Positions 36,601-51,600 of a stretch of DNA of 64,000 nucleotides are shown here, one piece after another (position 1 is the stretch's first letter; each line of letters opens with the position of its first letter). Under the pieces are notes generated by a model. It was not told the origin of the DNA and searched no databases. It saw only the letters and a list, made by a program, of their open reading frames with translations. The translations under genes were made by a program, and so were the position numbers. Location: NCBI GenBank assembly GCA_034231615.1, contig CM067322.1, forward strand, positions 100,263,087 through 100,327,086, in the 5' to 3' direction. This DNA is from Meghimatium bilineatum (Eukaryota; Mollusca; Gastropoda; Stylommatophora; Philomycidae).

Positions 36601-39600
36601 TCAGAACACTCTTGAAGTATATGTTTGGCACTCTGTGCTGCCTGTCCACATGTACACATGGTTGTGTTGCCAATCTTGAACTTTGTATACATGTGACTGC
36701 GGAGTCGGTTGTGTCCTGTTCTGAGACGTAGAATTATAACTTGCTCTGATCTGTTCATAATGTGATAGGCATCTTGTGTTGGCGTTTGTGGCTTTCTTAT
36801 TGACTTGATCATCTGTTTTTTCTGATGGTAGGTGATTGGTATATCTGGTTGGTCTTCAGCAGCACCTTCCTTAGCCAGTTGGTCTGCTTTTTCATTTCCT
36901 GGTACTCCACAGTGAGAGGGTATCCACTGCATGGTTACCCTATGCTGGTAAGACAATTCGCTAAGTAGTTTTTTCAAGTCTGTTAGTTTTCCAGACTGGA
37001 GAGCCTGAAGCACTGACCTTGCATCTAACATACCTATTACTTAATGTTACTTTGTTTGTCCATAACAAGGTGATGATGACCACTTGTTACATCAACTTTT
37101 GAAATTCACTTAGTGATATGTCTTTGCTTATGAGTTCATAGTTGACTAATAAACCCTATTCTGGCCGCAAATGTCCTTGGACAGTTCATAGTACACTAAT
37201 AAACCCTATTCTGGCCACAAATGTCCTTTGACAGTTCAGTCATGGGATAACAACTGTAGATGGTTTTTTGGGCTACTCATGACTTTCTAGTGACTCTTCA
37301 ATGTTAAATACTTGACTTCACTGTTAAGTGTAGAGTTAACAAGTTGCTGAATTTCTCCACTTTTCACAAGAAGTGCCTTTTTTGGAATGTGAGCACCATG
37401 TAGATCTATTTTGTGCAAGTTCTTCCCATGTGTCTTGGTCTGTTTCAAAGGCTTTCAGTGAGATCTTTAAGGAGTCACTATAGCGCTTCTTTTGGCCACC
37501 TTGAAATTGTATGCCCTTCTGCAACTCACCATAGAGAAGCATCTTTTGCAGGTGATGATCTGGCATACGTACCAAATGACCTGCCAAACAAATTTGTGTC
37601 TGTATAAGAATAATGTCAATGCTAGGGATATCAGATCTGTGAAAGACAGTGGTATCTGGAATATTGTCTTGCAATCTGTTGTTCATAACTTTTCTGAGAC
37701 AAGTTGTGTGAAAGTGATTGACTATTCTTACATGACGTCTATACACAGTCCATGTTTAACTTGCGTATAACAGCACTGGAAGTACCACTGCTCTGTAAAC
37801 TTTCAGCTTAGTCTGTAAGTTAATGCCATTTCTCCTCCACACATTTGCATACAATCTGCCAAATGTGTTGCTTGCCTTGGCGATACATTTGCATACAATC
37901 TGCCAAATGTGTTGCTTGCCTTGGCGATCCTTGTATACACTTCATCATCAACAGTGGCATTTTCTAATAGTGTATACCTAGATATTTGAATCTAGTCACT
38001 CCTACACCATTTACCTTTATACAGGTCTCGAGATAACTTTTGCCAGGTGTTGATTAGAGCATGACTTCTTTTTTTCTCTGTGTTAATAGTAAGTCCAAAT
38101 TTGGTACAGGCTTTGAAGAAGCTGTCTATAATAATTTGTAGCTCAGTCTCAGAGTTGGCATTTAGGTCACAGTCATCAAGCAAATTGAAGATCCCTGGTT
38201 GTGTGTGATGTGACTTTAGTTTTTGCTTGAAGCCGCTGAACAGTGTGATATATGATGTCTACTCCCAAGTTAATATTTCTGAAAGCATCATCCAATATAG
38301 CAGAGAACATGATGCTAAATAGGGTAGGTGCTAAACATGTGAATACACATCCCTGTTTAATTCCAAGTGAGACAGGACATGTTTCAGATAACTAACCATC
38401 ATCCTGAACTCTAGCTTGCATTCCATCATGCAATTGCTGCACCATTGCGATAAATTTCTGTGGACAACCACATTTTACCATAATTTTTCATAGACTCTCT
38501 GCTTATCATGTGAAATGCTTTTGTTAAGTCTATGCTGTGTATAGGTCACAGTGTTGTTCTTGAAATTTTTGAGGATGTGAATAATACCTAATCTGCACAT
38601 ACAAATCAACTGTCACATCGCAGCAATAAATATTCCTGCATTTCAAGATATCGCTTACACATTTCATTGGTACTACTTTATCCTGAACACCCTGTATAAT
38701 AGGCAGAGATATATGGGACTACTTTTATCTTGAACATCCTGTATATAAGGCCTAGATATAGGCCCTATTAGTTGCAGGTGTTTAGGGAGCATGAATTCAG
38801 CACTATTTTTTCATGTTAATTTTAATTTTGCTATCCCAAGGATCATTGTCCTGGGTATTTCTAGCACGAAGGTTAGTTTCAGAGCTTCTTATATAAATAC
38901 TTGACTCAGTATTACTGTGCAAGCATTGCTGCAAGCAGGTATGTCAATCTTTTACTGTGGAGGGAACTTGCCTGCCAATCTCTTACAACCTCAACCATTA
39001 TTATCCATCCATCTGTTTTGACTTTCTGAATCATATTCAGAGAGTATTCAGAGACAGGTGATGTAAGTAGGAAATGGGTGGAGTCATTTGAGAGAGCAGA
39101 AATGCGGGCATCACTACGAAGACTGACGCTTATTTTTGTCCCCAGACATCCGGGTGTGGAGGGAAACGAATGAGCCGACCAATTAGCTAGCCTCGCCACC
39201 ACAACAGACGGTCAGCCTATGGACCGAGCAGACATACTCATTGCTCTTCGTGAATCCAAACGATCAGAGGATTTTGAGATGAATAAGCATGAGTCAATAT
39301 CGAGAATATGCGAATTGGGAGTGAGGATGGGCATGGCCCATAGAGAACCCCTGACAAAGATTTCAAAAAGAGCAGTGAACCAACAGAGAACCGGAACCAT
39401 CAGCCGTTATACCCTGAGAGATTTACTGAAGCGGAGATCAGAGCACCTATGGACTTGTCTGGTGTGCGAAGAGGATAATCAACAGACCTAATACCTAATA
39501 CCTATCCATCATTACATGGCCATTTCACTGACTACTTATGTTTTATACATGTTTTTAAATTATTTATTTTTCTGTAGTATTCTATTTTTCTTATTATAAT

Positions 39601-42600
39601 AGGTTTGTTCCAATGAATTTCTAAAATTAAAATGTTAACTATTTTCATCCTTATCCTTTATATTGTTATTGTTTCTATCATTCTTTTATTACTAGCAGTA
39701 GGTTTTTGTAATACTACAGGATATTGTTCAGTAGATATCAGCAATAGTACAGGAGATTGCTCAGCAGAAAAGTTATACTACAGGAGAAGCAGAAAAAGTT
39801 ATACTACAGGAGATTGCTCAGCAGAAAAAGTTATTCTACAGGAAATTGCTCAGCAGAAAAGTTATACTACAGGAGATTGCTCAGCAGAAAAAGTTATACT
39901 ACAGGAGAAGCAAAAAAAGTTATACTACAGGAGATTGCTCAGCAGAGATCAGAAAGAGTTTGTGAATTAAAACGTCACAGGTAAAAAATCTATGACAAGG
40001 GGCAAACATAAAACAAGCCTACAACTATTAAGAAGCTATATTTTTTCAGTGGCAACATATGATTAGGAGACATGGGCAATGACATCCGCAGTGAAAAAGA
40101 AAATATCGGAATTTGAAATGAAATGTTATAGACAGGTCCTAAGAATATCATGGATATAAAGATGAGCCTAACGCAGACGTCAGCAAAAATCTGAACACAG
40201 AAGTAGACTGGCTCCTCAAAACTCTAAAAAAATGCAAGTTAACATTTTGGGCATATAAAGAAACAAAATGGTTTGGAAAGATTAATCATGAAGGGAAAAG
40301 TGCCTAGAAAGAGAACAAGAGGCAGACAAAGACTATGATGGAAACAAGATATTAAAGACCTTCTGAATATGACACTTGATGAGGCTGGACAGCTTGCACA
40401 GAACCGAGATGCTCACAGAGTGGCAGTCAAGACAACGTTCTGTAAAGGACACGTTAAATAGATAGATGGATGGATGAATAGATTACATTAGATTAGATTT
40501 AGATTAGACAGACAGTTTCTATCATAGTTTCAAATCTTCTGGATCATCTCCAGATTATGTTGTGCTGAGCCATGTGAACATCAATAGTGTCATTCTTGCT
40601 CCTCGTTTTTTTGTTGTGTATGTAGCTTTGATAAAGGCCTTTTTGTCAAAACATTGATTTGTGTTTGTTATTATGTTTGTTTCCAGTGATTAACAAAACT
40701 TCATTACCCTGTTAATTACAGATTAACAAAACTTCATTACCCTGTTAATTACAGATTAGCAAACCTTCTTTACCCTGTTAATTACAGATTAGCAAAACTT
40801 CATTACTCTGTTAATTACAGATTAGCAAAGCTTCATTACCCTATTAATTACAGATTATCCTGCATTACCTTTTTTGTACCACTTCCACTGAATGATGGAC
40901 ATCTGTAGCAATATCACTAGTAGGCCAGCTGTATGAGAGAACTAGTTCCTGTTCTTACACGCTGGTCACCAACAAAAAAGCTAACCACGTTCAAGCATGC
41001 TTTACCATTTTGCCAGTCTTGCAGTCTATCAATATTGTCACAGATATTTGCTGCACCTAGATATTTACATAGACTTTGTTTTTATATTATTTCATTTACT
41101 ATGGTGTTGCTTTCAGTAGTTTATGTCTTAAATATGATTATAACTTATTATGCCTTCTTGAGAGTACCCATGTATATATAAGATTTTTATTTTATTTCCA
41201 AGTCCTGCAGGACGAGGTGGTACTACTACTAAAAGGCCCTCTACTTCTGAAGTAAGTGTATGTGGTGTCAATACTCAGTGGAATCTCTATATAACATATT
41301 GGTGCAGACTGACCAAATATTGAAGTAAAAACCAAAAATGTCTAAATACAATTAGGTACATTAACCACTGGTCTCAGGCCATTGGTGCAGATAAAACAGT
41401 GACAATACATTTCCATTTTCTAGATTACATCCTGCTGAAAATCTAGTGGGACAGTCCTGTTACAATATATTTTCTGTGGGACAGTCCTATTACAAGATAT
41501 TTTCTGTGGGACAGTCCTGTTACAAGATATTTCCTGTGGGACAGTCCTGTTACAAGATACTTCCTGTGTGGAGTTTGAGTGAGAAAACACTAAAATAAAT
41601 GTACATAAAAGAATAAACTAATTGGTGATTTTAAACAAGTTTTGATGATATTTGTTACAAATGTTTACATCATGAAGGGGGTTCCACTGTGTTTGTTACA
41701 AATGTATGTGTTATAGAGGAGTTCCACAGCATTTCTTGAACAAACTGTGAGAAACTTGTGAGTTGCTACAATGAACAAACTGTGAGAAACTTGTGAGTTG
41801 CTACAATGAACAAACTGTGAGAAACTTGTGAGTTGCTACAATGAACAAACTGTGAGAAACTTGTGAGTTGCTACAATGAACAAACTGTGAGAAACTTGTG
41901 AGTTGCTACAATGAACAAACTGTGAGAAACTTGTGAGTTGCTACAATGAACAAACTGTGAGAAACTTGTGAGTTGCTACAATGAACAAACTGTGAGAAAC
42001 TTGTGAGTTGCTACAATGAACAAACTGTGAGAAACTTGTGAGTTGCTACAATGAACAAACTGTGAGAAACTTGTGAGTTGCTACAATGAACAAACTGTGA
42101 GAAACTTGTGAGTTGCTACAATGAACAAGTTAGAAGTAAATCACATACAGCAATCTGCCATCAGGGATGAAGATAACTCTTCATGTACTAAACCACAGGA
42201 TGAAGATAACTCTTCATGTACTAAACCACAGGATGAAGATAACTCTTCATGTACTAAACCACAGGATGAAGATAACTCTTCATGTACTAAACCACAGGAT
42301 GAAGATAACTCTTCATGTACTAATCCACAGGATGAAGATAACTCTTCATGTACTAAACCACAGGATGAAGATAACTCTTCATGTACTAAACCACAGCAAC
42401 TATTAGCTGTGGTAGCCAGTTCCCTTTGTTGCTGTGTTTACCTTCTTTAACAAATGCGTCAGGTGCCCATTTACAGCTGGAGAAGCTGTTGCGTCAGGTA
42501 CCCATTTACAGCTGGTGAAGCTGTTGCGTCAGGTACCCATTTACAGCTGTAGAAGCTGTTGCATCTGGTGCCCATTTACAGCTGGAGAAGATGTCGCGTC

Positions 42601-45600
42601 AGGTGAGAAATCATGTCCCAAATAATTTTTCCTCCCTGAGCATTGTTTAACTCTTGTATGCTGTAAGCTGGTGATAGTAAGAAAGCTCAATATCGATTAG
42701 AATACCACTCTCCTCAATACAAGCTACCACACTCCTCAATACAGGCTACCATGCTCCTCAATACAGGCTACCACGCTCCTCAATACAAGCTACCACACTC
42801 CTCAATACAGGCTACTATGCTCCTCAATACAGGCTACCATGCTCCTCTTTACAAGCTACCACACTCCTCAGCTACCATGCTTCTCATTACAGGCTACCAT
42901 GCTCCTCAATACAGACTACCATGCTCTCAATACAAGCTACCATGCTCCTCAATACATGCTACCATACTCATCAATACAGCAAATTTTAATCTGCTTATCT
43001 AGTCTAGGGTTCCACCATGGTACTGGGTATTTAAGTTTTTGTCTATTTTATCTTTGATAGGATTAGACATGTTCTCGTTTGGTATATGTTTAACAGCTAA
43101 TAGTTCATTTTGAGTAGTTCATTTGTGAGATCCTCAACAAATTCTTCTACATTGTTTGTACAACAATCAATATAAGGTAACTGCGTGAAATGTAACAACA
43201 ATTGTACTTACGTAAAACACATGTTTTTATAATTGCTTCACTCAAACATGACAGACTATAACTAAAACTAATGGGTAATGATGTGCAGACAAGAAAACAT
43301 ACAAATTACAATACACAAATCATATTCAATGTTTCAACCAAAAGGTCTTTATCAAGAAATGCACAAAACATCAAAAGATGATGAATTGAAATTAACACAA
43401 AAACGTATCCAAAGGAAATATGGAAATGAGATGCCGGAAGGACAGGAAAAACGTAAATATATGTGGAAATGAAACGAACAAAAAAAGATAACATAAATTA
43501 CAGAACAAAATGAGTGAAGACCAAGACCACACCAACCAAGTACTAGACAAAAGAGTGGTCGGAATCGAGTCCACAAGGCTTGGGGGTATTCAATTCAGAA
43601 AAAAAAACATTTGGTAGAGCATACCTAGATCTATCATCAGTGGAGCAGGATCTGATGGTAGTGATGTGAATATCAAAAGCACCATGATGACCATCTCCAT
43701 TGAAGTGTGTTGCCACAGGAGTGGGTGTTCTGTGCTTGATGGCATGAAGATGGTTACAGAAGCGATCGCTCAATCTTAAGCCAGTTTCCCCGATGTACTG
43801 TTTGCCGCAGCGTTTACATATGATCACGTAAATGACATTACGGGACTCACATGTAATTGATGGAGAAAGTGGCCTAGGGAAATGAAATGGAGCGCATCTG
43901 AACCACGTAAGGACATGTATAGCAATGGCCACATAAGCAACGTACAGTGCCAAAATGGTCGGGAACAGAAGACTTAAGGTGGCTATGGACTAAGATGTCC
44001 TTCAGATTTTTTTACGCCTATAAGCTACCAGAGGTAAGTCGTGGAAAGCATCATGGGTGTCAGGATCAGACTGGAGAAGAGAATATTGTTTAAGCATGAT
44101 GTGTCAAACAGAAGAGTTATGGGGATGAAAGGTAAGAACAAGTTTAACCCTATCAGAGGAGGAGGAAGAACCCTGAGAGTTAGTCATGGTATCGAGGCAA
44201 CAACTGGCGCACACTAGCCAAGTGGATGAAAGAATGCTGTCAGGGAATGAGCATCTGCAGAAAAACTCAATCATCTCAGAGGACTTGTCGAGAAAATTAT
44301 CCTAATCGCTACATAAGTGACGCAGGCGAAGAAGCTGGGAGTACGGTAGAGAGTTGCGACATGCAGGAGGATGAGAAGAAGTGTAGAGAAGAAAACCATG
44401 TGCATCAGTAGGTTTATAGTAAATAGATGTACTAAGGTACAGGGGATGAATGGTGACAATGATGTCAAGGAAGTTGTCAAAGCTAGTGAAGATGTTAGAT
44501 GTAAATTGAATAGCAGGGTTGAAACTGCCAATGAAGTTGAAGAAAAGAATTATGCAAATTTCATGGACGGCCAAGGAAACTAATGTAGAAGTCCCAAGAG
44601 ATACTGGAGTAAAAAGGCAAATTATAGCAAAAATTATAAGCAGTCCAAATTTCTATGGTGTGTTATGAGAAAAACAAAACTTCAATATTCAGTAACCACC
44701 ATAAAGATCAAGGGAAGAAGAGACAGAGAAAGATAAAGAGAGAAAATTCAGGATGGGTTGTCACTGTTGCACAAAAATATGTTAACAACTGAATTTATTA
44801 ACAACACAAGAGACAGAGAGTTGTGGAGAGACATGATCGCCTATGCCACTCGGCATGATACTTGATTGATTGACATTCTGACATTTTTCTGTTTCTAACA
44901 AAAATATACTTATATTTTGTTTAGGGTGGGAAATCTTCACCTGTCTCTGCACCAGTACAACAGCCTACGCCACAGTCTAGTGCAAAAACAGGTGAATATA
45001 TGAAGGTATTTGAACACATTGAATCATGTCCCAATTTGTGTGTCCTGTATATTGATAATCTTGCATTATCAATCTGCTTTTGTTATTTTTTTGTTGTGCC
45101 CTAAAGATGATATATCTGTTGTTTTTTTTATTTCTGTTTTTTTTCTAACCTATTGTTCTAATCTATTTGCCTACTTATCACTTTTAGTATATTTGTATAA
45201 AAAGGGGAGATAAAGGGACTTGTGCATTTAGTTTTCAACTCTGGCCAACGTTGTTTTAACGTAGTTTTTTTCTCCTTTCCTTATCTATATATTCTTGTCA
45301 GATATTATAACTCACAAATATCTTCTTTAATTGTTATTTTTGTTATGCTCTGAGACACTGTGTTACCAGTGCCAAACCTGGTCTCTCTCATCTTCATATT
45401 ACAGAAAGATAGTGACATGTGAGATGAAATGCTTGAGGAAAGCTGCCGGGGTCACCAGGCTTGATAGATTGTGAAATTAATATATCAGGGAAAGAATAGG
45501 TATAATATCTTGTACAGATTACATAGAGAGAGAACAGATCAAGTAGTTTGGCCACATTATGAGAATGCATCACGAAAAGTTGCCCATACAAGCATATAAC

Positions 45601-48600
45601 CAAATGAGATCAGGGTACAAAGCCAGAGCAAGACCACGGAAAAGATGGATAGAAAACATCAGGGACATCCTGTACAGACACGGTCATAGCACAGCCACGG
45701 CCACACATCTGGCGATAGACCACAAGCTCATGCTCCAATCACCCTGCGCTTAACGGCAAGAGTGGATCACAAACCACCTGGGGATAGACAATATGCTCCA
45801 AGGTTCATTGTCTTCCTTCTCAGTATAGTGGTTTCCAAATCTGGAATTTCTGTTGGTGTTATAAGTACTTTCGGAGGTACAATCAAAATTCTTACTGTAC
45901 ATGTCATGGCGTCTGCTATAGCATAAATGATGAAATAAAGTAGCCTTTATTTCCACAGCCCATAGAAAACCTCCCTGCACTCCTTCACATGCACATGCAG
46001 TAATGAAAGTGAAAGTTTATAAGTACTTCTGATGTTCATTGTGCGACTGTGAACTAGATGAGGCTGGTCCCATCTGAAACCATAATTAAGTCTTAGCTTC
46101 TAAAAGAAAAGAAACTTTATTACACATAGATAACTTTAATAATGACTTTCTTTCCATGGACATACATTACGAGACAATAATCTATGTTAATGACATATAA
46201 CACATTCTTTCAATCTTTACACTCACAGAAAAGGAGGCAGTTGATTCCCTACCATAGGCTGACAGCCTATTGTTTCTAACATCAAATCAAGGGATCTACC
46301 CCAACTATCCGACCCAACTATCACTAAAAATAACTTTAAAAACTGATTGACAATCACTATAAACCTATCCTTCAAGTCAATAGTTCGACGTTAAATATAT
46401 GATTAATCTGGCTATCAACAAGATAACTGGTTGACCTCAGAGAACTGGTTCACATACTTACACACTGCCCATCCATCTCAGAGAACTGGTTCACATACTT
46501 ACACACTGCTCATCCACCTCAGAGAACTGGTTCACATACTTACACACTGCCCATCTACCTCAGAGAACTAGTTCACATACTTACACACTGCTCATCCACC
46601 TCAGAGAACTGGTTCACATACTTACACACTGCCCATCTACCTCAGAGAACTAGTTCACATACTTACACACTGCTCATCCACCTCAGAGAACTGGTTCACA
46701 TACTTACACACTGCCCATCTACCTCAGAGAACTAGTTCACATACTTACACACTGCTCATCCACCTCAGAGAACTGGTTCACATACTTACACACTGCTCAT
46801 CCACCTCAGAGAACTGGTTCACATACTTACACACTGCCCATCTACCTCAGAGAACTAGTTCACATACTTACACACTGCCCATCTACCTCAGAGAACTGTT
46901 TCACATACTTACACACTGCCCATCCACCTCAGAGAACTGGTTCACATACTTACACACTGCCCATCCACCTCAGAGAACTGGTTCACATACTTACACACTG
47001 CCCATCCACCTCAGAGAACTGTTTCACGTACTTACACACTGCCCATCCACCTCAGAGAACTGGTTCACATACTTACACACTGCCCATCCACCTCAGAGAA
47101 CTGGTTCACGTACTTACACACTGCCCATCTACCTCAGAGAACTAGTTCACATACTTACACACTGCCCATCTACCTCAGAGAACTAGTTCACATACTTACA
47201 CACTGCCCATCTACCTCAGAGAACTGTTTCACATACTTACACACTGCCCATCCACCTCAGAGAACTGGTTCACATACTTACACACTGCTCATCTACCTCA
47301 GAGAACTTGTTCACGTACTTACACACTGCCCATCTACCTCAGAGAACTGTTTCACATACTTACACACTGCTCATCTACCTCAGAGAACTGTTTCACATAC
47401 TTACACACTGCTCATCTACCTCAGAGAACTGTTTCACATACTTACACACTGCCCATCTACCTCAGAGAACTGTTTCACATACTTACACACTGCTCATCCA
47501 CCTCAGAGAACTGTTTCACGTACTTACACACTGCTCATCTACCTCAGAGAACTTGTTCACGTACTTACACACTGCCCATCTACCTCAGAGAACTGTTTCA
47601 CATACTTACACACTGCTCATCTACCTCAGAGAACTGTTTCACGTACTTACACAATGCTCATCTACCTCAGAGAACTTGTTCACGTACTTACACACTGCTC
47701 ATCTACCTCAGAGAACTGTTTCACATACTTACACACTGCTCATCTACCTCAGAGAACTGTTTCACATACTTACACACTGCTCATCTACCTCAGAGAACTG
47801 TTTCACATACTTACACACTGCCCATCTACCTCAGAGAACTGTTTCACATACTTACACACTGCTCATCTACCTCAGAGAACTGTTTCACGTACTTACACAC
47901 TGCTCATCTACCTCAGAGAACTGTTTCACATACTTACAGACTGCCAATCTACCTCAGAGAACTGTTTCACGTACTTACACACTGCTCACCTACCTCAGAG
48001 AACTTGTTCACGTACTTACACACTGTTCATCTACCTCAGAGAACTGTTTCACGTACTTACACACTGCTCATCTACCTCAGAGAACTGTTTCACATACTTA
48101 AACACTGTTCATCTACCTCAGAGAACTGTTTAACGTACTTACACACTGCTCATCTACCTCAGAGAACTGTTTCACGTACTTACACACTGCTCATCTACCT
48201 CAGAGAACTGTTTCACGTACTTACACACTGCTCATCTACCTCAGAGAACTGGTTCACGTACTTACACACTGCTCACCTACCTAAGAGAACTGTTTCACGT
48301 ACTTAAACACTGTTCATCTACCTCAGAGAACTGTTTCACGGACTTAAACACTGCTCATCTACCTCAGAGAACTGTTTCACATACTTAAACACTGTTCATC
48401 TACCTCAGAGAACTGTTTCACGGACTTAAACACTGCTCATCTACCTCAGAGAACTGTTTCACGGACTTAAACACTGCTCATCTACCTCAGAGAACTGTTT
48501 CACATACTTAAACACTGTTCATCTACCTCAGAGAACTGTTTCACGTACTTACACACTGCTCATCTACCTCAGAGAACTGGTTCACGTACTTACACACTGC

Positions 48601-51600
48601 TCATCTACCTCAGAGAACTGTTTCATGGACTTACACACTGCTCATCTACCTCAGAGAACTGGTTCACGTTCTTACACACAGCTCACCTATCTCAGTGCTA
48701 ACCACAGTCAAATAAGCATACCATTTTTGTGCAGCTGCCTTGCATCTTATCAACATAGCCACAAATTTGCACTTTTGTAAATAGTTTATGAGAAAAATGG
48801 TTGGTGTACTTGATCTTTTATTGCCATTACCAGAATCAGAGTCACCAGCTACTGTTGTAAGAGATACCCATACAAATGTGAAGTCCTACCAGCCAAGACT
48901 TGGATTAGCCAGAGTCTTGAGAGCATCAAATGAACCAGATGAGGCAAAGAAATATTATAACCAAGTCATTGACATGGCACCAGAGGTAAGATATTCATAA
49001 ATCATATACATTGTTAGTGTGTTCTCAAAATCTCCCGATGGATCTTATCTGTCTTGTAACAAGACAATGTTCCTGCTACACTTTCAGCAGGATGTAGTCC
49101 AGAGAACTGAGATACGTTGTGTTGCCGTTTTATTGCACCAATGGCCTGACACAGTAAACTTCAACAGTAATAATATATTTAACTTTTTACTTTGTCATTT
49201 ACTGTATGTCATATGATATATATGTCATTCAAAGGCAATGTTCTATAAGAGCTCTCAGCTGTTTCTATTTTGTTCTAGTTCTAGACAGAACCTTGGTTCT
49301 TTATGGATTGTCCCCAGACCAGGTTATAATCTTCTGTCTGTGTGAGAGAAGTATAACAGACATGTGCCCTCGACCTACCTAATGGAAGAAATGTATGGTG
49401 AAGTGTGAGAGAGACAAACAAGAGATGTGCCCTCAACCTACCTAATGGAAGAAATGTATGGTGAAGTGTGAGAGAGACAAACAAGAGATGTGCCCTCAAC
49501 CTACCTAATGGAAGAAATGTATGGTGAAGTGTGAGAGAGACAAACAAGAGATGTGCCCTCAACCTACCTAATGGAAGAAATGTATGGTGAAGTGTGAGAG
49601 AGACAAACAAGAGATGTGCCCTCAACCTACCTAATGGAAGAAATGTATGGTGAAGTGTGAGAGAGACAAACAAGAGATGTGCCCTCAACCTACCTAATGG
49701 AAGAAATGTATGGTGAAGTGTGAGAGAGACAAACCGTTCCCATTAAGAGAGATCAGTATAATTGAATGAAGAAATGTATGGTGAAGTGTGAGAGAGACAA
49801 ACCGTTCCCATTAAGAGAGATCAGTATAATTGAATGAAGAAATGTATGGTGAAGTGTGAGAGAGACAAACTGTTCCCATTAAGAGAGATCAGTATAATTG
49901 AATGAAGAAATGTATGGTGAAGTGTGAGAGAGACAAACCGTTCCCATTAAGAGAGATCAGTATAATTGAATGAAGAAATGTATGGTGAAGTGTGAGAGAG
50001 ACAAACCGTTCCCATTAAGAGAGATCAGTATAATTGAATGAAGAAATGTATGGTGAAGTGTGAGAGAGACAAACCGTTCCCATTAAGAGAGATCAGTATA
50101 ATTGAATGAAGAAATGTATGGTGAAGTGTGAGAGAGACAAACCGTTCCCATTAAGAGAGATCAGTATAATTGAATGAAGAAATGTATGGTGAAGTGTGAG
50201 AGAGACAAACCGTTCCCATTAAGAGAGATCAGTATAATTGAATGAAGAAATGTATGGTGAAGTGTGAGAGAGACAAACCGTTCCCATTAAGAGAGATCAG
50301 TATAATTGAATGAAGAAATGTATGGTGAAGTGTGAGAGAGACAAACCGTTCCCATTAAGAGAGATCAGTATAATTGAATGAAGAAATGTATGGTGAAGTG
50401 TGAGAGAGACAAACCGTTCCCATTAAGAGAGATCAGTATAATTGAATGAAGAAATGTATGGTGAAGTGTGAGAGAGACAAACCGTTCCCATTAAGAGAGA
50501 TCAGTATAATTGAATGAAGAAATGTATGGTGAAGTGTGAGAGAGACAAACCGTTCCCATTAAGAGAGATCAGTATAATTGAATGAAGAAATGTATGGTGA
50601 AGTGTGAGAGAGACAAACTGTTCCCATTAAGAGAGATCAGTATAATTGAATGAAGAAATGTATGGTGAAGTGTGAGAGAGACAAACCGTTCCCATTAAGA
50701 GAGATCAGTATAATTGAATGAAGAAATGTATGGTGAAGTGTGAGAGAGACAAACTGTTCCCATTAAGAGAGATCAGTATAATTGAATGAAGAAATGTATG
50801 GTGAAGTGTGAGAGAGACAAACTGTTCCCATTAAGAGAGATCAGTATAATTGAATGAAGAAAAAGGTATTGTCCTGTCACTGTTATTTAGGATGGGAATA
50901 TGAGGTTGTAGCACTGTTCCCTATACCAGGCAATGAATTTTAACTTTCAGCTGATTTGTTGTGTTTTTCTTTGGCATTCTGTCAGCTGGAATGTCTCAAG
51001 TGCTACTTAAAATCCATATGACTATTTAACTCAATGTAAGTGTTTGGAGTGCAATGCCGCAGGCTAGGAATTCTTTACTCTGAAGGGTCTTTTCCATGAC
51101 TCTCCTACTACTTTGAGTTCTGCAGAAGGTGGATCAGCAGCAGACTTTATCCCTGTGGAGATCATGTCAATCCTTACGTACTTGCTTAGTTAGATAAATC
51201 TGTTGTTAGGATATTCCATAGAGAAGTGAAGCAGGATCTTGACCAGCATTAGTTCTGGATCCCATTTACAAAATGCCTGCTTGGCTCATATCTGTGTCCA
51301 TCCTTTCATTACATTCTTGTTATGTTTTGTCCATTACAAACCTTAACTCTTCGTGTTGTTTGAATAGAATCAGCACAGGATCAATACCAAATTCTGGACA
51401 GATCAAAACATGCTGTTATTTTGTGTCTCAGAATAGGAAAGTGGAGCGGATGGCCATGTGGTTAGAACGCCGTTCTCAGACCCTTGAGGTCCTGTGTTCA
51501 ATCCACGGTTGGGACAGGATTTTGTCTTTCGGTACAATCAAAATCCTTTCTGTACGTGTTGCAGCGTCTGCTATGGCAAAGCGGCCTTTATTTCCACAGC

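Noticed and set aside
42121..42450. 109-residue protein with seven [11 protein letters not shown] repeats
   Set aside because: Other frames are open too, it sits between two arrays inside an intron, and no splice signals tie it to the host gene.
46428..48690. 264-codon repeat protein ([10 protein letters not shown] pattern)
   Set aside because: The 41-bp unit is open in the plus frames, so the ORF is expected by chance; it lies in an intron and has no start context.
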